Below, one piece after another: positions 19,701-25,888 of a stretch of DNA of 36,253 bases (its first letter is position 1; the number at the start of each line of letters is the position of its first letter). Origin of the DNA: Bacteroidota bacterium. GTDB taxonomy: Bacteria > Bacteroidota > Bacteroidia > Bacteroidales > B18-G4. The stretch is from the NCBI GenBank assembly GCA_003648575.1, contig QMPN01000001.1, forward strand, positions 1-36,253. The letters are read 5' to 3'. The notes below the pieces were generated by a model. The model searched no databases. It was given only the letters and a program-made list of their open reading frames with translations, and was not told where the DNA came from. The translations under genes were made by a program, and so were the position numbers.

Positions 19701-19947
19701 AGATGATAAAGTCGTAGCCATCATAGCGGTTCAGGCCATCCCAGGTACCAAACCACATATAACCCTGGCTGTCCTGCATAATGGTGTTCACCATATTCTG
19801 GCTGAGCCCCTTAACACGTTTGATGTTTTCAGTCTTAAGGTTTTCGAAACTGGCCTCATATGCTTCCTGGGCGATACTGCCTGGTACGATGTGCAGGAGC
19901 GAGAGGAAAACGATGAAGAAAGAAAGGTATGTGTGTTTAATTGCCAT
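16780..19947 (-). CDS. Two-component propeller sensor histidine kinase (LytS/His_kinase type)
   Basis: 1055 aa. A signal peptide (1-26) is followed by about fourteen 47-residue propeller repeats (about 45-680), each with the pattern I-x-ED-x-x-G-x-(I/L)W-x-GT-x-x-GLN. This is enough for two seven-bladed beta-propellers. A Y_Y_Y domain (about 715-790) contains KNKYAYMLENYDEDWNF and PGSYVFRV. One transmembrane helix spans about 800-820, then a coiled coil. The kinase core has H857 in QMNPHFIFNSLNAIQ, the N-box QPFVENAILHG (about 948-958) and EDNGVG (984-989). The periplasmic sensor probably binds an oligomeric ligand. Unlike hybrid two-component PUL regulators, it lacks a fused receiver and AraC domain; its partner is the LytTR protein next door. 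Its start overlaps the preceding lipoprotein gene by 11 bp, indicating translational coupling. Confidence 0.95.
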   Translation of the reverse strand: MAIKHTYLSFFIVFLSLLHIVPGSIAQEAYEASFENLKTENIKRVKGLSQNMVNTIMQDSQGYMWFGTWDGLNRYDGYDFIIYNKLDGMSNPTINTLLEDDEGVIWAGTQDGLNRFEQETKFFSVIKNIPGESNSLSNNTINHIFQDRKGYLWISTVQGLNRYDKKNHVYKRFSFNFANVDSIRTNWINKVMQDRSGFLWVATRFGLLKFDDSTQLFTPFFHSPYDNSSISSNAINDIYEDRSGRLWVGTQFGLNLYLGEREGFMHFFHEHDNPESLSNNQVKAIFEDSRGIFWVGTKDMLNTFDRQQGSFSHYRHSGNSTSLSNDDVNCIYEDDMGSVWVGTYKGVNKVHLGLSKFNYYHRDSDDPYSLSDNVIHCVFKDDDGLIWLGTGKGVNILDRRSGRYSRLHYMIDPYTDIADVRIRSMQKDHLGNIWIATDSDGLFKYVPSTGEYTQFTASPYDPNSLNDNNLLWVMEDYQDYIWVGSGRGVNAFHPDTMEMHSWAHDPRDTTSISNNRIWIIYEDKDHVKWFGTNNGLNRYDADRDAFISYTHDPDDPFSISANAVFGIQEDSKGNFWIGTMGGGLNHFDPLRERFLHLDEQNGLPNNVVYITLEDRNGNLWLTTNWGMSKFNPSSGKFVNYDINDGLQGNEFNGGAWFHADDGEMFFGGMDGFNSFFPEEIALNEHAPRIVITSFKKLNEAVKRNFCDGDSIRLNHDDNFFSIEFSALDFTNPAKNKYAYMLENYDEDWNFRDANRRLAEYTRVSPGSYVFRVIGSNNDGIWNDTGTSLHIIILPPWWDTLIFRLIFGALIFALLWSFIYWRIRMIKRKHEVAKKVLEIEKELFDVQQKTLQLQMNPHFIFNSLNAIQSFVIGSNTDKAIHYLSKFSQLMRLILTNSRESSIPVKDELKAVKHYMDIERLRFDNKFDYTIEVDKDIDDEFMEIPPMIIQPFVENAILHGIVHSPDPGHIKLELQLHKNFIYCIVEDNGVGRKKAEEIRESSGIKRKSRGMLITRERLEILNKQNKEKFAVKVIDLLDEKGDPAGTRVEINILYIDD

Positions 19948-20239
19948 CGCAGGATTTGGATCTTTTTCGTTTGAAGGTTCGGTTTACCCATGAATCCTTC
20001 CGGTTAACATTCGTCTTTTTTCCCTGCTTCCTGGATTTTTTCATCATCTTCTGGGTGTTCACATGCTGGATATCGTAATGGTGCTGTAGATATTCATCCA
20101 CCATCTTTTGATTATCCTTTTTCATCTGTTTCTCCATCTTATAGGCTTGCTTCTGAGCCGGTGATATCCTGGTCCGGCACGACAGCATTGCAGTAGCACC
20201 GGCAAGGAGAAAGATGAAGAAAATTACCCTGAATTTCAT
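19937..20239 (-). CDS. Small basic lipoprotein upstream of the sensor kinase
   Basis: 100 aa. The N-terminus MKFRVIFFIFLLAGATAMLSC carries a lipobox with acylation at C21. The mature 79 residues are highly charged and rich in Lys, Arg and Gln, with a predicted helical stretch (AQKQAYKMEKQMKKDNQKMVDEYLQHH) and a basic tail. No known domain is recognised. Its 3' end overlaps the kinase start by 11 bp, so the two are very likely cotranscribed. A role as an accessory to the kinase sensor is possible but is inferred from position only. Confidence 0.75.
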   Translation of the reverse strand: MKFRVIFFIFLLAGATAMLSCRTRISPAQKQAYKMEKQMKKDNQKMVDEYLQHHYDIQHVNTQKMMKKSRKQGKKTNVNRKDSWVNRTFKRKRSKSCDGN

Positions 20240-20324
20240 TTTTCTGATACCAAAAATCTACCACTAAGTTAGTATTTTGCCCGGAACGTATGCTCCTCAC
20301 AGCTAAAAGAGGAAATATTATTAC

Positions 20325-20342
20325 TACTTTTGCGTTCGCAAA
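20325..20342 (+). promoter_or_regulatory. Candidate -7 element overlapped by a perfect inverted repeat
   Basis: TACTTTTG (20325-20332) is an exact TAnnTTTG match 31 bp before the ATG of the 157-aa lipoprotein. It overlaps the inverted repeat TTTGCG-TT-CGCAAA (20329-20342), which could be an operator. A near match on the minus strand (GATATTTG) overlaps the other arm, so the element could sit between divergent promoters for the 20239 and 20364 genes. No -33 TTTG was seen. Confidence 0.4.
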
Positions 20343-20363
20343 TATCAAGTGTAACAAGGAATT

Positions 20364-20837
20364 ATGAAGAGCAGAAGAATTTTATCACAATTAGTGCTTG
20401 CTTTATTTATCGGAGGGCTGATTTTCAGTGCCTGCAAAAAGAATGGTGATGACCCCAACAGCGATATCCCCTATGCCCATATCAATGTTGTGATCAATCC
20501 AAACTCGACATTATACCAGGAGCTGAATATTGTCAGTGGCTGGATGTACTATCCTTATGTAAATTCACCCAGCCGTGGGTTGATTATTTACAGGCTTACC
20601 CAGGATCAGTTTCTTGCATATGAGCGCACGCCACCTGTAAATTCCAATTCATGTTGTGATCCGAATAACGGGCTGTGTACGTACCTGATCGTTGGCGATT
20701 ATTATCCTTTCGTATATGATACCTGCTCTGATATGTCTTATCAGATCATCGACGGATCTCCGATCTCCCCGGCCACCATACCCTTGAAACAATACATGAC
20801 ATCATATGATGGCATGAACCTGTATATAAACAACTAG
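20364..20837 (+). CDS. Rieske-like lipoprotein lacking visible Fe-S ligands
   Basis: 157 aa. The signal peptide ends with a lipobox, GLIFSAC, so this is a lipoprotein. The mature part resembles the small Rieske-fold lipoproteins common in Bacteroidota: GLIIYRLTQDQFLAYERTPP, then DTCSDMSYQIIDGSPISPATIPLKQY, ending MNLYINN. This order mimics the Rieske pattern of a strand 'xGxIVY...YYAYD', a ligand loop, and a 'CPxCGSxFDxxxGxPxxGPAxxPLxxY' tail. The two CxH and CxxH ligand pairs are not present; only isolated Cys residues remain (SCCDPNNGLC and DTCS). I therefore infer a non-metal or altered-site member. The gene is 23 bp upstream of the TMTC-like gene on the same strand. Confidence 0.7.
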   Translation: MKSRRILSQLVLALFIGGLIFSACKKNGDDPNSDIPYAHINVVINPNSTLYQELNIVSGWMYYPYVNSPSRGLIIYRLTQDQFLAYERTPPVNSNSCCDPNNGLCTYLIVGDYYPFVYDTCSDMSYQIIDGSPISPATIPLKQYMTSYDGMNLYINN

Positions 20838-20860
20838 GATTAGCGTCCTGCATAAGTTCG

Positions 20861-22615
20861 ATGCGACCCGTTTATAAATCGAAATACACCCCCTGGCTGC
20901 TTGCCGTAATATTGCTTGTCACCTTTCTTGTCTACCTGCCCTCTCTGCAGAATGGATTTACTAACTGGGATGACCTCGAGCAGGTTGTGGATAATAAGGA
21001 TATTAAGACCCTGGGAATCACGGGTACAAAAAGCATTTTCAGCTCTTTTTATGTGGGAATGTACCAGCCAGTTACTACACAGCTATATGCAATAGTATAT
21101 AATGCCTTTGGAGAGGACGCTAAGGCATTTCATACATTTTCATTGCTGCTGCACCTTTTAAATATCATATTGGTATTTTCACTGGTGCGTCTTTTTGCGA
21201 GGGAAGATACCATTGCCCTGATTACAGCGGCACTTTTTGCACTGAATCCTATGCAGACTGAATCGGTAGCATGGGTGTCGGCAATGAGCAACCTGCTTTA
21301 CACATCTTTTTACCTGGCCGGGTTGATCACATATTTGAAATATGTCCGTAGAGCAGCACTGAAGTATCTGGTATTCACATTTTTATTATTTGTGCTATCC
21401 CTTTTATCAAAACCCACTGCCGTTACATTTCCGATAGTTATTCTGTTCATCGATCTGTACTTACGCAGAAAGGTTAATTTAGGCCTGATCATAGAAAAAG
21501 TACCTTTCTTACTTTTATCAATTCTCATTGGCATTGTGATCATTTATGCACGTGAAGAAGCCGGACATATTATCGATATTACTGAAAGATTTGGATGGGG
21601 TGAGCGCATACTGATGGTATTTTATGCAATTGCATTTTATGTCACCCATCTGATTGCTCCAACATGGCTATCGGCCTTTCATCCATACCCTCTGGATGGC
21701 TTGCCGGTGGATTATTATATAGCTCCCCTGGTTACAATTATGCTTGTTTTTCTTTTGTTTCGCCTGAAAGGGCAAGAAAAAAGGTTTGTCAAGGCCGGAT
21801 TTTTATTTTTCCTGATAACAATCGCAATTGTTCTTGAACTCATCCCCGTGGGTGTACAAGTAGTGAAGGAACGTTACATTTACCTTCCTTCTATTGGGCT
21901 GTATTTTGCCTTTTCAGCTTTGATGCTTTTTCTTTTTGTGGGAAAGTTTAAAAGACTGCCCCTGTTAATCACTGTCCTGCTTGTTTCAACATTTTCCGCT
22001 ATCACTGTTTCAAGGGCTGCAATCTGGAAAGATAGCCTGAGCCTTTGGAATGACGTTCTGGAACAATATCCAGAAGCATCAGCCCCGCTGATCAACCGCG
22101 GAAACACCTGGCAGGAAAATGGTGATATGACCAAAGCCATCGCAGATTATTCTATGGCCCTGGTGTCGGAACCCGCAGCCGCAGATGCCTATACGAACAG
22201 GGCCCTGGCCTACTATAAGCTTGGAAATATTGAGATGGCGTTGAAAGATTTCGACCGTGCCATTGAATTGGGATTGAAAGATGCTGCCACCTTTAGTGAA
22301 CGTGGATTGCTGAGGGCTTCAGCCGGGATGTTTTCTGGTGCCAACGAGGATTTTTTAATGGCTTCCGAGATCGAACCCCTCAATGTAGATTACCTGACCA
22401 ACCTGGGCTTGATGTATGCCAAGTTAGAGGAATATGAACCAGCCCGGGAGGCACTTTCCAGGGCTATTGAGTTAGATGGGTCTTCTGCTAAAGCTTATTA
22501 TTGGCGTGGAATGGTGCAGATGCAGATCAAAAAGTATAATGCAGCATGTGATGACATGAAAATTGCAATATCACTTGGCTGGCCTGTTGAGCAGGTACCC
22601 GCATTCTGCCGCTAA
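20861..22615 (+). CDS. TMTC-like integral membrane glycosyltransferase (GT-C fold) with C-terminal TPRs
   Basis: 584 aa. Residues about 10-385 form roughly ten transmembrane helices, starting PWLLAVILLVTFLVYLPSL. The first external loop has the NWDD acidic motif (residues about 35-38) characteristic of GT-C enzymes using polyprenyl-phosphate sugars, and HTFSLLLHLLN and LNPMQTESVAWVSAMSN match the bacterial TMTC/PMT-like pattern. Residues about 405-580 contain five TPR-like repeats (e.g. ADAYTNRALAYYKLGNIEMALKDFDRAIEL). Eukaryotic TMTCs are O-mannosyltransferases; the bacterial homologs' acceptors are mostly unknown. T9SS cargo in Bacteroidota is often O-glycosylated, but a link here is speculation. 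The gene may be cotranscribed with the upstream lipoprotein. Confidence 0.8.
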   Translation: MRPVYKSKYTPWLLAVILLVTFLVYLPSLQNGFTNWDDLEQVVDNKDIKTLGITGTKSIFSSFYVGMYQPVTTQLYAIVYNAFGEDAKAFHTFSLLLHLLNIILVFSLVRLFAREDTIALITAALFALNPMQTESVAWVSAMSNLLYTSFYLAGLITYLKYVRRAALKYLVFTFLLFVLSLLSKPTAVTFPIVILFIDLYLRRKVNLGLIIEKVPFLLLSILIGIVIIYAREEAGHIIDITERFGWGERILMVFYAIAFYVTHLIAPTWLSAFHPYPLDGLPVDYYIAPLVTIMLVFLLFRLKGQEKRFVKAGFLFFLITIAIVLELIPVGVQVVKERYIYLPSIGLYFAFSALMLFLFVGKFKRLPLLITVLLVSTFSAITVSRAAIWKDSLSLWNDVLEQYPEASAPLINRGNTWQENGDMTKAIADYSMALVSEPAAADAYTNRALAYYKLGNIEMALKDFDRAIELGLKDAATFSERGLLRASAGMFSGANEDFLMASEIEPLNVDYLTNLGLMYAKLEEYEPAREALSRAIELDGSSAKAYYWRGMVQMQIKKYNAACDDMKIAISLGWPVEQVPAFCR

Positions 22616-22631
22616 AATATTAATAAAAACT

Positions 22632-22661
22632 CCCGGTATCTGGCACCCGGCACCCAGTACC
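22632..22661. repeat. 30-bp heptad-periodic element, copy 1
   Basis: Four heptads (CCCGGTA, TCTGGCA, CCCGGCA, CCCAGTA) plus CC fill most of the 51-bp spacer between convergent genes. It matches 26 of 30 positions of the element at 25777-25806, all differences being transitions. On the minus strand it can fold (GGTA-CTGG with CCAG-A-TACC) and is followed after GGGAG by five T, so it may double as the ahcY terminator. Confidence 0.7.
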
Positions 22662-22666
22662 TTTCT

Positions 22667-24067
22667 CTAATATCTGTAATGCTCAGGCTTATATGGCCCA
22701 TTCTTGGGAACACCCAAGTAGGCTGACTGCTCATCGGTCATTTCGGTAAGTTTCACTCCGACATGCTCGAGATGCAGACGGGCTACTTCCTCATCGAGGT
22801 ATTTAGGCAGCCTGTACACGTCGACATCATAATCGTTTTTCCAGAGGTCGAGTTGGGCCAGGGTCTGGTTGGTAAATGAGTTGCTCATTACGAAGCTGGC
22901 ATGGCCGGTAGCGCATCCCAGGTTTACAAGTCTGCCCTCGGCCAGCAGGTAAATGCTGTGTCCGTCAGGGAAGATGTATTTGTCCACCTGTGGCTTAATG
23001 TTGATACGCTCTACGCCCGGTGCATTGTTGAGCTTGTCAACCTGGATCTCATTGTCGAAATGGCCAATGTTGCAAACGATGGCTTCATTATTCATCTGCG
23101 CCATATGATCGAGGGTGAGCACGTCTTTATTTCCTGTTGTTGTAACGAAGATGTTTCCTTCCGCCAATGCTTCTTCGATAGTGGTTACCTCAAATCCTTC
23201 CATAGCGGCCTGTAAAGCACAGATAGGATCGATCTCGGTTACGATCACCCTGGCACCGTATGAACGCATTGATTTGGCACTGCCTTTACCCACATCGCCA
23301 TAACCAAGTACAACCACTACCTTACCGGCTATCATTACATCGGTAGCGCGTTTGATACCATCGGCCAGTGATTCGCGGCAACCATAAAGGTTATCGAACT
23401 TCGATTTTGTGACAGAATCATTAACATTGATCACCGGGATCAGCAGTTTTCCGCTTTCCATGCGCTGATATAGCCTGTGCACACCGGTGGTAGTTTCTTC
23501 AGAAACACCTTTGAGCTCCTTTACTGTCCTGTGCCAGCGTGAATTATCTTCAGCAAGTATGCCTTTCAGCGTCTGCATTACCACTGCTTCTTCGTGGTTT
23601 TCCGCTTCCTTGTCAAGGGTAGATGCATCATCTTCAGCTTCATATCCAAGGTGCACGAGGAGCGTTGCATCGCCGCCATCATCAACAATAATGTTTGGAC
23701 CTTTTCCGTCGGGGAAAGCAAGTGCCTGGCCGGTGCACCACCAGTACTCTTCCAGGGTCTCGCCTTTCCAGGCAAAAACAGGGACCTGAGCATCGCGTAC
23801 AATAGCAGCGGCGGCATGGTCCTGTGTGGAAAAAATGTTGCAACTGGCCCATCTTACATCAGCGCCAAGAGCTTGCAGGGTTTCTATCAATACAGCCGTC
23901 TGAATGGTCATGTGCAGTGAACCTGTGATCCTGGCTCCGTTCAATGGCTTGCTGTCGCCATAACGCTCACGTAATGCCATCAAACCCGGCATTTCCTTCT
24001 CTGCGATCTCTATCTCTTTCCTGCCCCAGTCTGCTAGCTTTATGTCTTTGATCTTATAATCTGTCAT
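22667..24067 (-). CDS. ahcY: Adenosylhomocysteinase (S-adenosylhomocysteine hydrolase)
   Basis: 466 aa from the ATG at 24067. It hydrolyses S-adenosylhomocysteine to adenosine and homocysteine with tightly bound NAD, recycling the by-product of SAM methylation. Diagnostic segments are [16 protein letters not shown], the NAD-binding loop [56 protein letters not shown] and the canonical C-terminus KPEHYRY. An alternative ATG at 24091 would add eight residues (MTQIITDK); homologs I recall begin about ten residues before the conserved YKVxDI, so either start is possible. A TAnnTTTG element at 24120-24113 gives a leader compatible with both. It is convergent with the TMTC-like gene and single in its unit. 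No SAH riboswitch was recognised. Confidence 0.97.
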   Translation of the reverse strand: MTDYKIKDIKLADWGRKEIEIAEKEMPGLMALRERYGDSKPLNGARITGSLHMTIQTAVLIETLQALGADVRWASCNIFSTQDHAAAAIVRDAQVPVFAWKGETLEEYWWCTGQALAFPDGKGPNIIVDDGGDATLLVHLGYEAEDDASTLDKEAENHEEAVVMQTLKGILAEDNSRWHRTVKELKGVSEETTTGVHRLYQRMESGKLLIPVINVNDSVTKSKFDNLYGCRESLADGIKRATDVMIAGKVVVVLGYGDVGKGSAKSMRSYGARVIVTEIDPICALQAAMEGFEVTTIEEALAEGNIFVTTTGNKDVLTLDHMAQMNNEAIVCNIGHFDNEIQVDKLNNAPGVERINIKPQVDKYIFPDGHSIYLLAEGRLVNLGCATGHASFVMSNSFTNQTLAQLDLWKNDYDVDVYRLPKYLDEEVARLHLEHVGVKLTEMTDEQSAYLGVPKNGPYKPEHYRY

Positions 24068-24112
24068 CTTATCTGTGATTATCTGTGTCATGTTGATATC
24101 AATTTTGGGCTG

Positions 24113-24120
24113 CAAAATTA
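24113..24120 (-). promoter_or_regulatory. Candidate -7 element for ahcY
   Basis: TAATTTTG on the minus strand (24120-24113) is an exact TAnnTTTG match, about 20 bp before the ATG at 24091 and 45 bp before that at 24067. No matching -33 TTTG was seen. Confidence 0.4.
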
Positions 24121-24130
24121 CTCTTTTTTT

Positions 24131-24165
24131 GATTATAGATTATGGATGACGGATGATGAATTCTG
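24131..24165. repeat. Degenerate 7-bp-periodic array (array 3a)
   Basis: Consecutive heptads GATTATA, GATTATG, GATGACG, GATGATG and a decayed AATTCTG. It lies just upstream of the ahcY -7 element in the 226-bp divergent spacer that also contains the array at 24216. Confidence 0.6.
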
Positions 24166-24215
24166 AAACAAGAAATAATTTCGCACATAGTCCTGAGCTT
24201 AATATTCAAAATTAA

Positions 24216-24278
24216 CCCAACACCCAACACCCAACACCCAACACTCAACACTCAACACTCAAAACTCAACACTTAAAA
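24216..24278. repeat. Heptanucleotide tandem array, nine units (array 3b)
   Basis: Nine contiguous heptads: four CCCAACA, two CTCAACA, then CTCAAAA, CTCAACA and CTTAAAA. Degeneration is graded from left to right, with the perfect copies farthest from the gene. The array ends 2 bp before the TATCTTTG promoter element and 15 bp before the ATG of the phosphopantetheinyl transferase gene, so it occupies the position where a -33 element would lie. Confidence 0.95.
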
Positions 24279-24280
24279 CG

Positions 24281-24288
24281 TATCTTTG
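24281..24288 (+). promoter_or_regulatory. Candidate -7 element for the phosphopantetheinyl transferase gene
   Basis: TATCTTTG is an exact TAnnTTTG match only 5 bp before the ATG at 24294, which would give an almost leaderless transcript. The upstream region is the heptad array and contains no TTTG. Confidence 0.45.
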
Positions 24289-24293
24289 CACCA

Positions 24294-24944
24294 ATGCCCC
24301 TGCACACAAATAAGAATCTTAACGACCACTCACGCCTGGTGATCTGGGAGATAGAGGAATCTCCTGAATGGTTTTTATCTGCCCTGCATCTGGAGGATGA
24401 TGAGCTGGAGAAATACAATGGCTTCAGGACTGATCAGCGAAGGGTGCACTGGCTGGCATACCGCTATATCCTGAAGAATATTGTTGGAAAAGGAACGCAG
24501 ATCAGAGTGAAGTACGACCCAAACAACAAGCCTTTTCTTGATCTTTCTGAGGAGCATATCTCCGTTTCGCATTCAGGAAAGTTTGCCACTGTTATCATCA
24601 GCAAGCAATACCAGGTGGGCATCGATATTGAGCAGGTACATCCACGTCTTCATAAGGTGGCAGAAAAATTTTTAAGTCCTGAAGAGGGGGCCGATGGCCT
24701 CGGCGAACTCTCAACCGAGCACCTTTGCCTGCACTGGTGCGCAAAAGAGGCGCTGTATAAATTATATGGTGAGAGGAAGCTCGATTTCAGGGATCACATA
24801 CACATTCTGCAGCCACCACCCGGGCACGAAGGCATCTTTAAAGGAAGGATAAGGTCGGGCGAGACAGACCGCCTTTACCATTTGCAGGCTGAAAAAGTAG
24901 AAGACTATTTCCTGGTCTTTGCTATTGATACTCCCGAATTTTAA
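24294..24944 (+). CDS. 4'-phosphopantetheinyl transferase superfamily protein
   Basis: 216 aa, Sfp-like fold size. It transfers the phosphopantetheine arm of CoA to a serine of acyl or peptidyl carrier proteins. Visible family motifs are ISVSHSGKFATVIIS (about 89-103), the Mg-binding VGIDIEQ with D111 and E113, and the third acidic motif WCAKEALYKLYG with K151 and E152. The N-terminal half has the usual FRTDQRRVHWLAYRYIL segment. No polyketide or peptide synthase is nearby, so it most likely modifies the fatty-acid ACP or another housekeeping carrier. The ATG at 24294 is preceded by a TAnnTTTG element. The next gene is 63 bp downstream and has its own promoter element. Confidence 0.9.
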   Translation: MPLHTNKNLNDHSRLVIWEIEESPEWFLSALHLEDDELEKYNGFRTDQRRVHWLAYRYILKNIVGKGTQIRVKYDPNNKPFLDLSEEHISVSHSGKFATVIISKQYQVGIDIEQVHPRLHKVAEKFLSPEEGADGLGELSTEHLCLHWCAKEALYKLYGERKLDFRDHIHILQPPPGHEGIFKGRIRSGETDRLYHLQAEKVEDYFLVFAIDTPEF

Positions 24945-24992
24945 GTTTTGTATTAAGCTTCCATTCTGATTCCCGGAGAGGCTTCATTTTCG

Positions 24993-25000
24993 TATATTTG
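24993..25000 (+). promoter_or_regulatory. Candidate -7 element for the GGGP synthase gene
   Basis: TATATTTG is an exact TAnnTTTG match 7 bp before the ATG at 25008 and 13 bp before the alternative ATG at 25014. The short distance suggests a very short leader or use of the second ATG. No -33 TTTG was seen. Confidence 0.45.
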
Positions 25001-25007
25001 CCACAAC

Positions 25008-25742
25008 ATGGTCATGGATATTTACAGTTTGATCTCCCAAAAGGATGAAAAGCAGTTTGCCGTTCTGGTTGACCCCGAGCAGTGTGAACACCAGGTGCTG
25101 AAGAACCTTGTTTCGCTGGCCAATGAATCGGCAGTTGATCATATCTTCGTCGGCGGCAGTTTGTTAGTTAACGATAACCTCGATAAATGTATCCGCCTGA
25201 TCAAGGAAGAAACTCAACTTCCCGTGATTATTTTTCCCGGCAGTGAATTGCAGGTCAACGGGCATGCCGATGCCATTCTTTTGCTGTCGCTTATCTCAGG
25301 ACGTAATCCGGAGCTCTTGATAGGTAAGCAGGTGATTGCTGCCCCATACATCCGCGCCAGCGGACTGGAGGTTTTGCCTACCGGCTACATGCTCATCGAG
25401 AGCGGGAACTCCACTACGGCATTATACATGAGCAATACAACACCCATCCCCCGGGAAAAAGATGACATAGCCATGTGTACTGCCATGGCGGGGGAGATGC
25501 TGGGCATGAAGCTCATCTATATGGATGCCGGCAGCGGTGCCGAACATGCTGTGCCTGAGAGCATGGTCAGACGCGTAAAAGATCAAATCGAAATACCACT
25601 TATTGTGGGTGGCGGGATCAGAAATCCGGAAATCGCCGCCGGGATTAGCCGTGCCGGTGCCGATATGGTTGTTGTCGGAACAGCTATAGAGAAGGATGTG
25701 GAATTGATCAAAGAAATCTCTGCGGCAGTGAAATCGGCATAA
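25008..25742 (+). CDS. Geranylgeranylglyceryl phosphate synthase-like (PcrB/GGGPS family)
   Basis: 244 aa TIM-barrel. Family marks are FAVLVDPEQ (about 17-25, the Asp-Pro near the metal site), DHIFVGGSLLVN, IIFPGSELQVNGHADAILLLSLISGRN, the TGYMLIESG segment, YMDAGSGAEHAVP and the phosphate-binding IVGGGIRNP and VVVGTAIEKD. In archaea GGGPS attaches geranylgeranyl diphosphate to sn-glycerol-1-phosphate in ether-lipid synthesis; Bacteroidota group II homologs with the same activity are known, but their lipid product in the cell is poorly defined. A G1P-supplying dehydrogenase is not in the window. ATG 25014 is an equally good start (MDIYSLISQ). The stop codon is immediately followed by heptad repeats. 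Confidence 0.9.
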   Translation: MVMDIYSLISQKDEKQFAVLVDPEQCEHQVLKNLVSLANESAVDHIFVGGSLLVNDNLDKCIRLIKEETQLPVIIFPGSELQVNGHADAILLLSLISGRNPELLIGKQVIAAPYIRASGLEVLPTGYMLIESGNSTTALYMSNTTPIPREKDDIAMCTAMAGEMLGMKLIYMDAGSGAEHAVPESMVRRVKDQIEIPLIVGGGIRNPEIAAGISRAGADMVVVGTAIEKDVELIKEISAAVKSA

Positions 25743-25770
25743 GCGGTACGCGGTACGTGGTTTGTGGGAA
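25743..25770. repeat. 7-bp-periodic array directly after the GGGPS stop codon (array 4a)
   Basis: Heptads GCGGTAC, GCGGTAC, GTGGTTT and GTGGGAA follow the TAA without a gap. The first two are identical and the rest are decayed. It is adjacent to but out of phase with the element at 25777. Confidence 0.6.
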
Positions 25771-25776
25771 AATTCA

Positions 25777-25806
25777 CCCGGCATCTGGTACCTGGCACCC
25801 GGTACC
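25777..25806. repeat. 30-bp heptad-periodic element, copy 2
   Basis: Four heptads (CCCGGCA, TCTGGTA, CCTGGCA, CCCGGTA) plus CC. It matches the element at 22632-22661 at 26 of 30 positions with four transitions. GGTACC at 25787-25792 and 25801-25806 can pair around an 8-nt loop and is followed by a pyrimidine-rich run, so a weak terminator role for GGGPS is possible. Confidence 0.7.
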
Positions 25807-25888
25807 CTCTTCTTATTTTCAGGGAATACCCTTACATAAACCATTTTGATAATTTGTATCTTGCCCCCTCATTAAAAATCAGTACATC

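Noticed and set aside
24068..24215. SAH or SAM riboswitch upstream of ahcY
   Set aside because: The leader is too short from the predicted start and no conserved aptamer pattern was recognised.
24216..24278. CRISPR array
   Set aside because: Repeat unit is 7 bp with no spacers; it is a simple tandem array and no cas gene is present.
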